From an uncultured Planctomycetia bacterium (GTDB lineage: Bacteria; Planctomycetota; Phycisphaerae; Phycisphaerales; SM1A02): a stretch of DNA of 64,000 bases. This document shows, in pieces, positions 55,969-62,918 of this stretch (position 1 is its first letter; each line of letters opens with the position of its first letter). The notes under the pieces were generated by a model. It made no database searches. It was not told the origin of the DNA and worked only from the letters and a program-made list of their open reading frames with translations. Both the position numbers and the translations under genes were made by a program. The stretch lies in NCBI GenBank assembly GCA_937871505.1, contig CALMPF010000028.1:1-64000 (forward strand), in the 5' to 3' direction.

Positions 55969-56895
55969 TCATTCGGCCCGAGGCCGAGTCCCGGCGTCGC
56001 CACGGCCGGCGCCCGAGCCTCCGCTTCGGGCGAGGAAGGCCTGGATCCGCTCCTGCGCCTCGGGGGTGTGACGGAGGGCGACGAGCAGCCGACGCTCGGC
56101 CCCGATCGCCGCGGACCACTCCTCGGCGAGGCCGACCTCGACGGCCTCGACGACGGCGTGGGCTGCCGGCGTCGAGGGAAGAGTCGAACGGACGGCGGAG
56201 AGCGCCACCGCGATCGCGTCCCGATTGCCGGGGTCGATCGATCGCGGAATCGTCGGCGCCCCGACCCGCGGATTCGCGCGGATGTACCTGATTGCAGCGG
56301 CGTGGGGATCGGCGCCGTGGGGGATGACCTCGTCGAAGAGACCGGCCGGGGGCGCATCGATGCCCCACGTGGTCCCCCCTGCCGCCGCCCGAATTGCCTC
56401 TGCGGGGTCGATTCGCGCCGGGAGCATCTGGGTTCCGCCCCAGCCGGGGCAGAGGCCGAGGCCCGCCTCCGGGAGGCCGACGCGCCACGGCTTCTGGCCG
56501 GGTGGCGGCGACTGGGCGATCAGCCCGTCGCAGTGCATCGCCAGCTCGAGGCCGCCCCCGAGCGCCGTCTGGTGCACGACCGCGACCGAGGGGCAGGCGA
56601 GCCGCGAGACGCGCGCGAACGCATGCGCGCCCAAGGTGAGGTACGCATGGAGCCCCGAGTCGTCCAGCCGCGCGATCTCGGCGATGTCCGCCCCCGCGAC
56701 GAACGAGCGCTCGCTCGCGCTGCGGAGGATGAAGCCCGTCGCCGGCGGCTGGGCCGCCAGCCACTCGAAGAAGAGGTGAAGCTGGTCGAGCAGCCACTGA
56801 TCGAGCACGATCACGCTCCGCTCCGGCTGCGCGAGCCAGAGGGTCACGATCCCGTCGGGAGTGCGTTCACTGCGAAGCTGGAGCGTTGCGGGCAT
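55969..56895 (-). CDS. enoyl-CoA hydratase/isomerase family protein
   Basis: A crotonase-fold protein of 308 residues, starting MPATLQLRSERT. The first oxyanion segment is FVAGADIAEIARL, as in the FadB/FadJ hydratase part. The second is ALGGGLELAMHCDGLIA, followed by GLPEAGLGLCPGWGGTQMLPARI, which carries one of the two catalytic glutamates (PEAGLG). The C-terminal 100 residues are diverged and the final 15 are Gly/Arg-rich. It probably works with the adjacent acyl-CoA dehydrogenase. Divergent from the nucleotide-sugar dehydrogenase gene. Confidence 0.9.
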   Translation of the reverse strand: MPATLQLRSERTPDGIVTLWLAQPERSVIVLDQWLLDQLHLFFEWLAAQPPATGFILRSASERSFVAGADIAEIARLDDSGLHAYLTLGAHAFARVSRLACPSVAVVHQTALGGGLELAMHCDGLIAQSPPPGQKPWRVGLPEAGLGLCPGWGGTQMLPARIDPAEAIRAAAGGTTWGIDAPPAGLFDEVIPHGADPHAAAIRYIRANPRVGAPTIPRSIDPGNRDAIAVALSAVRSTLPSTPAAHAVVEAVEVGLAEEWSAAIGAERRLLVALRHTPEAQERIQAFLARSGGSGAGRGDAGTRPRAE

Positions 56896-57468
56896 GGGAC
56901 GTTGGATTCGGCCGGAGGTCTGGGGGGATCGAACAGGGATGGGACGGGCCAGGCTCCGACAGGACGATTCGAAGGGCATCGCCACGCGCGGGGGAGCGGA
57001 CTGCGCGGGCGACCGAGGGTCGAGGGCCGCATCGCCCCCGGTCGGGCCCGCCGTCCGACATCCGCCCGAGCGCCGGCTCGTCAGGAACCGCGCTCCAGCG
57101 GCGCTCGCCTCTCACCGCCCCGATCCTGATCGCCGGAGCGACGCTGGGGGCGGCCCGAAGAAGTCGTCCGAGCGGGCCGCCGGCCGCGGGCCTCTCCCTC
57201 TCGAGCCCCGCGCGGACCGATCGAAACGCCGATGAGCGGCCCCTCGCGACGCGCGGCCCGCCTTTCGACCGGTCCGAGCTTCTGGAGCCGCGGGGATCGT
57301 AAAGGATCGCCGCGAGCGCCGCCAACGCGAACGACCGAGGCGCGACGCGGGCCGCGTCACACTCCGGCACCCCCGCGCTCCGACGCCGCGGAACGCGGCG
57401 CTCCCCCGCCGCAGGCGCGATCGAACTCGCAGCGCGCCGGCGGCGTTCCCGTACACTCCGCCCCTCCG
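56896..57468. other. divergent intergenic region, no gene identified
   Basis: About 570 bases between a minus-strand and a plus-strand gene. A TACACT box (57452-57457) lies 11 nt before the plus-strand ATG and may serve as its -10. Otherwise nothing is recognised; reading frames here are Arg/Ala-rich. Confidence 0.4.
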
Positions 57469-58872
57469 ATGACCGGCCACGCACCGAACCAGCCCGCTTC
57501 CGCCGAACACCGCGGCGCCCTGGGCGACGCCAGATCCCCCGCAGCGGAGGAGCTCCGCGCCCGGCTCGAGAGCGGCCAGGCCTGCGTGGCGGTGGTCGGG
57601 CTCGGCTACGTCGGCCTGCCGCTGGTCCGCGCTCTGCACGACGCCGGGTACCGCGTCGTCGGCTACGACATCGACGAGACGAAGATCGAGAAGCTCCGGC
57701 GCGGCGAGTGCTACATCGAGCATCTCGGCCCCGGGTTCTTCGGCGAACTCGCCCGATCGCAGCGCTTCGTGCCGACGGCCGATCCCTCGCGGCTCGGCGA
57801 GGCGGACGCGATCCTGCTCTGCGTGCCGACGCCGCTGGGACGCCACCGCGAGCCGGATCTCTCCTACGTCCTCGACAGCGCCCGGCTCTGCGCCGCGACG
57901 CTGCGGCGAGGTCAGCTCATCGTGCTCGAGTCCACGACCTACCCCGGCACGACGCGGGAGGAGATGCTGCCGATCCTCGAGCGGTCCGGGGCGGACAGGG
58001 GCCTGCGCTGCGGCGCGGAGTACTTCGTCGCCTACAGCCCCGAGCGCGAGGACCCCGGCTCGCCCGGTCGGACCGCGCGGGAACTGCCGAAGGTCGTCGG
58101 CGGCGTGGACGCGATCAGCGGCGACCTCGCGGCGGCCCTCTACGGGCGGTTCGTGCGCTCGGTCATCCGCGTCTCCAGCGCCGAGGTGGCGGAGTCTTCG
58201 AAGCTCCTCGAGAACATCTACCGCGCCGTCAACATCGCGCTGGTCAACGAACTGAAGGTGGTCCTCGGCGCGATGGGGATCGACGTCTGGGAGGTGATCG
58301 AGGCGGCGGCGACGAAGCCCTTCGGCTTTCAGGCGTTCTATCCCGGCCCCGGCCTCGGCGGTCACTGCATCCCGATCGATCCCTTCTACCTCACGTGGAA
58401 GGCCAAGGCGGCGGGACACTCCACCCGGTTCATCGAGCTCGCGGGCGAGATCAACAGCGCCATGCCGCACCATGTCGTCGATCGCCTCGCGGCGGCGCTC
58501 AACGACGACGGACGCGCCGTGCGCGGCGCGCGGATCCTCGTCCTCGGGATCGCGTACAAGAAGAACGTCGACGACATCCGCGAAAGCCCGGCCGCGGAGA
58601 TCGTCGAGATGCTGCGCGACCGCGGAGCCGACGTCGCCTATCACGACCCCCACCTGCCGCACTTTCCCTCGATGCGCCGCCATCGGATCGACCTTCGCTC
58701 CCAGCCGCTCTCTCCGGAACTGCTCGGAGACTGCGACGCGGTGTTCATCGTGACGGATCACGACGCCGTCGACTACGACCTCGTGGGCGCGCACGCCCGG
58801 CTCGTGGTCGACACCCGCAACGCGATGGCGCGCGTCGCCGGTCCGGTCAAGGCGCGGCTCGTGAAGGCGTGA
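57469..58872 (+). CDS. nucleotide-sugar dehydrogenase (UDP-HexNAc/UDP-glucose type)
   Basis: An NAD-dependent four-electron dehydrogenase that oxidises UDP-sugars to uronic acids for surface polysaccharides. The 467-residue protein has VAVVGLGYVGLPLV (nucleotide loop), VPTPLG, SPEREDPGS, SSKLLENIYRAVNIALVNEL, catalytic Cys300 in GGHCIPIDPFYLTWKA, and GIAYKKNVDDIRESPA. The HCIPIDPFYL variant is characteristic of the UDP-N-acetylglucosamine/mannosaminuronate branch (WbpA/WecC-like). The first 38 residues are an unusual extension. It would feed exopolysaccharide, in keeping with the PEP-CTERM proteins. Confidence 0.93.
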   Translation: MTGHAPNQPASAEHRGALGDARSPAAEELRARLESGQACVAVVGLGYVGLPLVRALHDAGYRVVGYDIDETKIEKLRRGECYIEHLGPGFFGELARSQRFVPTADPSRLGEADAILLCVPTPLGRHREPDLSYVLDSARLCAATLRRGQLIVLESTTYPGTTREEMLPILERSGADRGLRCGAEYFVAYSPEREDPGSPGRTARELPKVVGGVDAISGDLAAALYGRFVRSVIRVSSAEVAESSKLLENIYRAVNIALVNELKVVLGAMGIDVWEVIEAAATKPFGFQAFYPGPGLGGHCIPIDPFYLTWKAKAAGHSTRFIELAGEINSAMPHHVVDRLAAALNDDGRAVRGARILVLGIAYKKNVDDIRESPAAEIVEMLRDRGADVAYHDPHLPHFPSMRRHRIDLRSQPLSPELLGDCDAVFIVTDHDAVDYDLVGAHARLVVDTRNAMARVAGPVKARLVKA

Positions 58873-58896
58873 GCGGCGGCGCTTCGCAGAGGAACT

Positions 58897-59054
58897 TGGC
58901 AGCCTGTGGCGAAAGTCATTCGGGCTGCGGACGAGCGGATCTGATCGTCGCCGCAGCTCGCCTGCATCACTGCGGACACCGCCTCGTCGCGGCTCCTCGA
59001 TCTTCGCCTCCCCGCTCGCCCTCGCCTGCAAGGCACTTCCGCCACAGGCTGCCA
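58897..59054. repeat. 158-bp region bounded by 20-bp inverted repeats
   Basis: TGGCAGCCTGTGGCGAAAGT (58897-58916) pairs with ACTTCCGCCACAGGCTGCCA (59035-59054) at 19 of 20 positions. Nothing is encoded between. The right arm ends 5 nt before the ATG of the next gene, covering the place of its ribosome-binding site. The AGCCTG core is also in the 51429 terminal repeat. No target duplication is visible (flanks AACT and GGCC). It may be a second miniature element or an RNA hairpin. Confidence 0.65.
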
Positions 59055-59059
59055 GGCCC

Positions 59060-59908
59060 ATGACGACGCATCGCGCACGACTCATCCGCTGCGGGTCGTT
59101 CCGGCTCGACGGAGGCGGGATGTTCGGCATCGTGCCCCGGGCGATCTGGCGCCACGCGATCCCTCCGGACGACGAGAACTGCATCCGCCTCGAGACCAAC
59201 GCCCTCCTGCTCGAGACGATCGACGGCGGCGCAACCCGCCGGGTCCTCGTCGAGTGCGGATACGGCGACAAGTGGGCCGCGAAGGAGCGGGCGATCTACG
59301 CCTTCGAAGGCCGCACCGCCGTCGATGCCCTGCGCGAGATCGGAGTGTCCCCGGACTCCATCGACCACGTGATCGTCACCCATCTGCACTTCGACCACGC
59401 CGGCGGCCTGACCCGGCTCGACGGCTCGGGGTCGCCCGAGCCGGTCTTTCCGAGGGCCGATGTGATCGTGCAGCGCCGCGAATGGGAGGACGCCCTTGCC
59501 GGACGCAGCACGATGACGCGCACCTACCTCCGCAGCCACCTCGACCCGATCGCGGATCGCGTTCGACTCGTCGACGGAGCGGAGGAGGTCCTTCCCGGGA
59601 TCGTCGTCGAGCCGATGCCGGGACACACATGGGGTCAGCAGTCGGTTCGCTTCTCCGACGACCGGGGAGTCGTCTGCTTTCCCGGGGATGTGATGCCGAC
59701 GGTGCATCACGCCGGGACCGCGTACAGCATGGCCTACGACATGCTGCCCTACGAGAACATGCGCTCCAAGCTCCGGCTGCTCTCGCGGGCCGCCGAGGAG
59801 CGATGGCGGCTCGTCCTCGACCACGAGCCCGGCAACCCCGTCGTCTGCGTCCAGCGCGAGGGGGACGCGGAGCGGACGCGCTGGTCCCTCGCCGCAGCGT
59901 CGCTCTGA
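59060..59908 (+). CDS. metallo-beta-lactamase fold hydrolase
   Basis: A 282-residue cytoplasmic protein with the zinc motif THLHFDHAGG (His108, His110, Asp112, His113), MPGHTWGQQSV and VCFPGDVMPT (later metal ligands). Substrate is not predictable; lactonases, glyoxalase-like and RNA-processing enzymes share the fold. The overall pattern (FRLDGGGMFGIVPR, ENCIRLETNALLLE) resembles quinolone-lactonase-like or GumP-like members. The start codon sits 5 nt behind one arm of a long inverted repeat and has no Shine-Dalgarno. Confidence 0.9.
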   Translation: MTTHRARLIRCGSFRLDGGGMFGIVPRAIWRHAIPPDDENCIRLETNALLLETIDGGATRRVLVECGYGDKWAAKERAIYAFEGRTAVDALREIGVSPDSIDHVIVTHLHFDHAGGLTRLDGSGSPEPVFPRADVIVQRREWEDALAGRSTMTRTYLRSHLDPIADRVRLVDGAEEVLPGIVVEPMPGHTWGQQSVRFSDDRGVVCFPGDVMPTVHHAGTAYSMAYDMLPYENMRSKLRLLSRAAEERWRLVLDHEPGNPVVCVQREGDAERTRWSLAAASL

Positions 59909-60036
59909 TGGGAAGGGCCGACCGCCGCGGATCGAGGACGACCCTCTCGGACTGGTCGATGGGGGCGATCCCGCGCGCGAGTCGCGTGTCGCGTTATCAG
60001 ACACCGAGACTCGGCGATCCCCGACGGCCATCGTTC

Positions 60037-60065
60037 TTGCAGGGTCGCGGTGCGGCCTCTATCGT
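60037..60065 (+). promoter_or_regulatory. promoter giving a leaderless start for the small membrane protein
   Basis: TTGCAG (60037-60042), 17 bp, TATCGT (60060-60065), then 7 nt to the ATG at 60073. This is the best-formed of the leaderless promoters in the window. Confidence 0.55.
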
Positions 60066-60072
60066 CGCGGCG

Positions 60073-60375
60073 ATGGCTGGCCCGCACCGCGACATCGCCG
60101 TTCCTTCCGCGCCCGACGCCGAGCTGCCGCACGAGCGCGCCGGGCGTCGAGGCAGCCCCCTCCTCGACCGGCTGGTGTGCAGGGCGCTGCTGGCGTGGTG
60201 CACGCTCGTCGCCGCGGTGCCAGCGACGGCCTTGGCGCAGGCGCTGGCGACGCCGCGCGAACCGCGCGTCTCACGGACGTATCCCGTCTTCGTCGGCTAT
60301 CTCTTCATGTTCCTGATGATCGCGATCATCATCGGGATCAGCTTGATGCCTTCGAAGCGGGCCCATCAGGATTGA
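60073..60375 (+). CDS. small membrane protein ending in MPSKRAHQD
   Basis: 100 residues: a polar N-terminus, one hydrophobic stretch with signal-like character (LVCRALLAWCTLVAAVPATALAQ), then TYPVFVGYLFMFLMIAIIIG as a second membrane helix, and a short basic tail MPSKRAHQD. I recall short planctomycete proteins that end similarly (SLMPSKRGHQD), but have no name or function for them. Start supported by the promoter just upstream. The 36-bp repeat array begins 2 bases after the stop. Confidence 0.7.
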   Translation: MAGPHRDIAVPSAPDAELPHERAGRRGSPLLDRLVCRALLAWCTLVAAVPATALAQALATPREPRVSRTYPVFVGYLFMFLMIAIIIGISLMPSKRAHQD

Positions 60376-60376
60376 C

Positions 60377-60484
60377 TTGAGCGCTCCGTTCGGCCCTCCG
60401 GGCCGGGCTCGTTTGAGCGCTCCGTTCGGCCCTCCGGGCCGGGCGCGCTTGAGCGCTCCGTTCGGCCCTCCGGGCCGACACTCG
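60377..60484 (+). repeat. three tandem 36-bp hairpin repeats
   Basis: Units at 60377-60412, 60413-60448 and 60449-60484. Each contains the palindrome GAGCGCTC and the perfect hairpin CGGCCC-TCC-GGGCCG. The third unit diverges in its last bases. They start right after the stop of the small membrane protein gene, so they may end its transcript or protect it from decay. Confidence 0.85.
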
Positions 60485-60700
60485 CTCTGGTGCTTCGGAG
60501 CGCCGGGTTTTGTCGCGGGCTTCGGGGTTGGTGCCTCGGGCTCGGGGCTCGGGCTCGGGGCGCGGGTCTCGGGGTTCGGAGATGGCGCGCATGAGCAGCG
60601 GGTGCAGCGGGTGCAGCGGGTGCCGCGGGTGCTGGGGCTGCTGGGGCTGCTCGAAACGAGGGGCGGTGCGCATCGGGGGCGGCGCTTTGCGCCTTCGCGT
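60485..60700 (+). repeat. low-complexity GC microsatellite region
   Basis: Runs of CTCGGG/CTCGGGG (about 60536-60572), then GCAGCGGGT-like 9-mers (about 60596-60640) and GCTGCTGGG. No coding role is evident. It continues the repeat block between two small-protein genes. Confidence 0.6.
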
Positions 60701-60839
60701 CCGTGGTCGGTGGTTCCGTGCTCCGGGCTTCCTTGCTCCCCTGCTTCCTTGCTTCGACGCGCGTGCGCGGGTTGAATGGTCGTTCGACGCCCGGTTCGCC
60801 CTCGATCGTCCGCGATCGCCACTCGGAGAAGACCCACCC

Positions 60840-61148
60840 ATGCGATGCTCTCGACGGACAACCCAGCTCGGCGCGCTGGTGGCGCTCAACGGCGCGCTGC
60901 TCGGCGCCCTCGCATTCGTCACGCTCTCGCCGATCGCCGCAGGTCAGGGGGAGCGTGCGCGGGCGCAGTACATGGTGACTTCGGGAACGGTGAAGGGGTC
61001 CGAGTCCGCCGTGATCTGGGTCATCGACCAGACGAACCAGGACCTCGTGGCGATGACCTGGAACGTCCAGCAGAGCCGGCTGGAAGGCGTCGGCTATCGC
61101 GACCTGCGCATCGACGCCGCCGCCGCCCTGCGCGGCAGCCGCAACTGA
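60840..61148 (+). CDS. small exported protein with a WVIDQTNQDLVAM-type domain
   Basis: 102 residues. Signal or anchor helix LGALVALNGALLGALAFVTL, then a short beta-rich domain (YMVTSGTVKGSESAVIWVID, QTNQDLVAMTWNVQQSRL, EGVGYRDLRID). A GGAG lies 11 nt before the ATG. I do not know a named family. The next gene has a similar layout (hydrophobic helix, then a pattern VTATNG...ELLYLVDNRSELLFVYEV), so they are probably paralogues. Confidence 0.7.
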   Translation: MRCSRRTTQLGALVALNGALLGALAFVTLSPIAAGQGERARAQYMVTSGTVKGSESAVIWVIDQTNQDLVAMTWNVQQSRLEGVGYRDLRIDAAAALRGSRN

Positions 61149-61312
61149 CGATCCCGATCGCCGCCGCGCCCCGAGCGCGCGGCGCGCTCGCGCGCCGGAT
61201 GACAGCGACCTCGCGTTGATCCGGCATCGACTTCCGATCTCCCGCACTCGACAGCCGCCGCAAGCCTCGCCGTCCAGGCGAGCCTCGCTCTTCCGACCGC
61301 TCCGGAGCCCGC

Positions 61313-61723
61313 ATGGCCATGCACGCAGACGATTCCCGCGCCGACCGCCCAGAGTGCCCTGAACGCTCCCGTCGCGACGACGCGACGGTTCGCCCGCACC
61401 AACGCGCATCCGACTCCCCCATCGCCGGGTCCGTGCTCGCCGCGACCGCGTTCATCCTCGCGGCGCTGGTGATCCTCCAGGCCGGCCGCCTGCCCGTCGC
61501 CGAGGCGTGGGCGGGAGGAGCCGCCGCAGCCGGGGACTTCTCCGTGGTCACCGCGACCAACGGTCTCGGGAAGGAGTCGCGCCCGCACGAGCTGCTCTAC
61601 CTTGTGGACAACCGCTCGGAGCTGCTCTTCGTCTACGAGGTCGAAGACGCATCCCGCCGCTCTCTCGTGCTCCGCGAGGTGACCAGCCTCCCGGTCCTCT
61701 TCCGCGCCGGTCGGGGGCGCTGA
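61313..61723 (+). CDS. small exported protein, distant paralogue of the preceding gene
   Basis: 136 residues. A charged N-terminal segment of about 38 residues precedes a membrane helix (IAGSVLAATAFILAALVILQAG). The domain after it (FSVVTATNGLGKESRPHELL, YLVDNRSELLFVYEV, LVLREVTSLPVLF) lines up loosely with the 60.8-kb protein. Either of two ATGs (61313, 61319) may be used. Function unknown. Confidence 0.65.
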   Translation: MAMHADDSRADRPECPERSRRDDATVRPHQRASDSPIAGSVLAATAFILAALVILQAGRLPVAEAWAGGAAAAGDFSVVTATNGLGKESRPHELLYLVDNRSELLFVYEVEDASRRSLVLREVTSLPVLFRAGRGR

Positions 61724-61834
61724 AGCGCGGCTGCGCTCGACCGCCGCGCCGGGCGCTCGCTGCGCGTGACCCGCGAGAGGTCGGCCGCAGGTGCGGCGTC
61801 GTCCCTCCTCTCACCCGCTGCACCGCCGCCAAAA

Positions 61835-62863
61835 ATGGAGCCAATGGGGAATTCGATGGACTCGCCCGCCGCACGCGCGATCGCTTCGCCGGTCCCCCGA
61901 GGAGCGCCGCGAGCCGCGGGCGCCTCGGCGCGGGCGCGGCGGCCGGTCGACGCGGTGATGGCCGAAGCCCGCGCGGCCTCCTTCACCAAGCGGTCGATCA
62001 AGGGGGAGATGAAGAAGTCGGGGCTCCTGCGGGCGATCTCGATGCTCGATCTGACGACGCTGGAAGGGCGCGACTCCGAGGAGAAGGTCCGCGCCCTCTG
62101 CCGGAAGGCGGCGCAGCCCGATCCGACGCTTGCGCTTCCCGACGGACGCCCGATCCCGTCGGTGGCGGCCGTCTGCGTCTATCCGACGCTGGTCGCGGTG
62201 GCGCGCGCGGCGCTTGCGGGCAGCTCGGTCCGCGTCGCCTCGGTCGCCTCGGGATTTCCCAGCGGGCAGTATCCGCTCGACGTGCGCCTCCGCGACGTCG
62301 AGGAGGCGGTCGCTGCGGGGGCCGACGAGATCGACATGGTGATCTCCCGCGGCGCGTTCCTCGCCGGGCGCCTCGAGGCGGTGGCGGAGGAGATCCGCGC
62401 CGTGCGCCGCGCGTGCGGCCCGGCGCACCTGAAGATCATCCTCGAGACCGGGGAGCTGGAGACGCTCGACAACGTCCGGCGAGCGAGCGATCTCGCCATC
62501 GAGGCGGCATCGAGCGTCCCCGGCCTGCCTCCGCCGGGGGACGGCGACGTCTTCATCAAGACCTCCACCGGAAAGGTCCAGCCCGCGGCGACGATGCCGG
62601 TGACGCTGGTGATGCTCGAGGCGATCCGCGATCACTTCTCGGCCAGCGGCGTCCGCATCGGGATGAAGCCCGCCGGGGGCATCCGCACCGCCAAGAGCGC
62701 CCTGCACTACATGGTGATGGTGAAGGAGACGCTCGGAGATGAGTGGCTTTCGCCTCACCTCTTCCGCTTCGGGGCCTCGACGCTGCTCAACGACCTGCTC
62801 CGTCAGATCCGCTGGGCGTGGACGGGGCGCTATGCCGCTGCGAGCGATCTCTCCGAGGGATGA
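61835..62863 (+). CDS. deoC: deoxyribose-phosphate aldolase
   Basis: It splits 2-deoxyribose 5-phosphate into glyceraldehyde 3-phosphate and acetaldehyde. The barrel contains VCVYPTLVAVARAAL, VASGFPSGQ, GADEIDMVISRGAFLAG, LKIILETGEL and the Schiff-base lysine in DVFIKTSTGK, then GMKPAGGIRTAKSAL. At 342 residues it is longer than E. coli DeoC because of an N-terminal extension. The start is uncertain (ATG 61835, 61844 or 61856). The acetaldehyde produced could be taken by the aldehyde dehydrogenase encoded next to it. Confidence 0.94.
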   Translation: MEPMGNSMDSPAARAIASPVPRGAPRAAGASARARRPVDAVMAEARAASFTKRSIKGEMKKSGLLRAISMLDLTTLEGRDSEEKVRALCRKAAQPDPTLALPDGRPIPSVAAVCVYPTLVAVARAALAGSSVRVASVASGFPSGQYPLDVRLRDVEEAVAAGADEIDMVISRGAFLAGRLEAVAEEIRAVRRACGPAHLKIILETGELETLDNVRRASDLAIEAASSVPGLPPPGDGDVFIKTSTGKVQPAATMPVTLVMLEAIRDHFSASGVRIGMKPAGGIRTAKSALHYMVMVKETLGDEWLSPHLFRFGASTLLNDLLRQIRWAWTGRYAAASDLSEG

Positions 62864-62918
62864 GTCCCCTCGAGCGCCGGCAGAGGGCGGCCGTCGCGGC
62901 CGGTTATCCTCAGCCATC

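Noticed and set aside
58893..59058. Target-site duplication around the 58.9-kb inverted repeat
   Set aside because: Flanking bases differ (AACT and GGCC), so insertion as a transposable element is not shown.
60377..60484. Three evenly spaced repeats considered as a CRISPR array
   Set aside because: The repeats follow one another without spacers, are palindromic throughout, and there are no cas genes.
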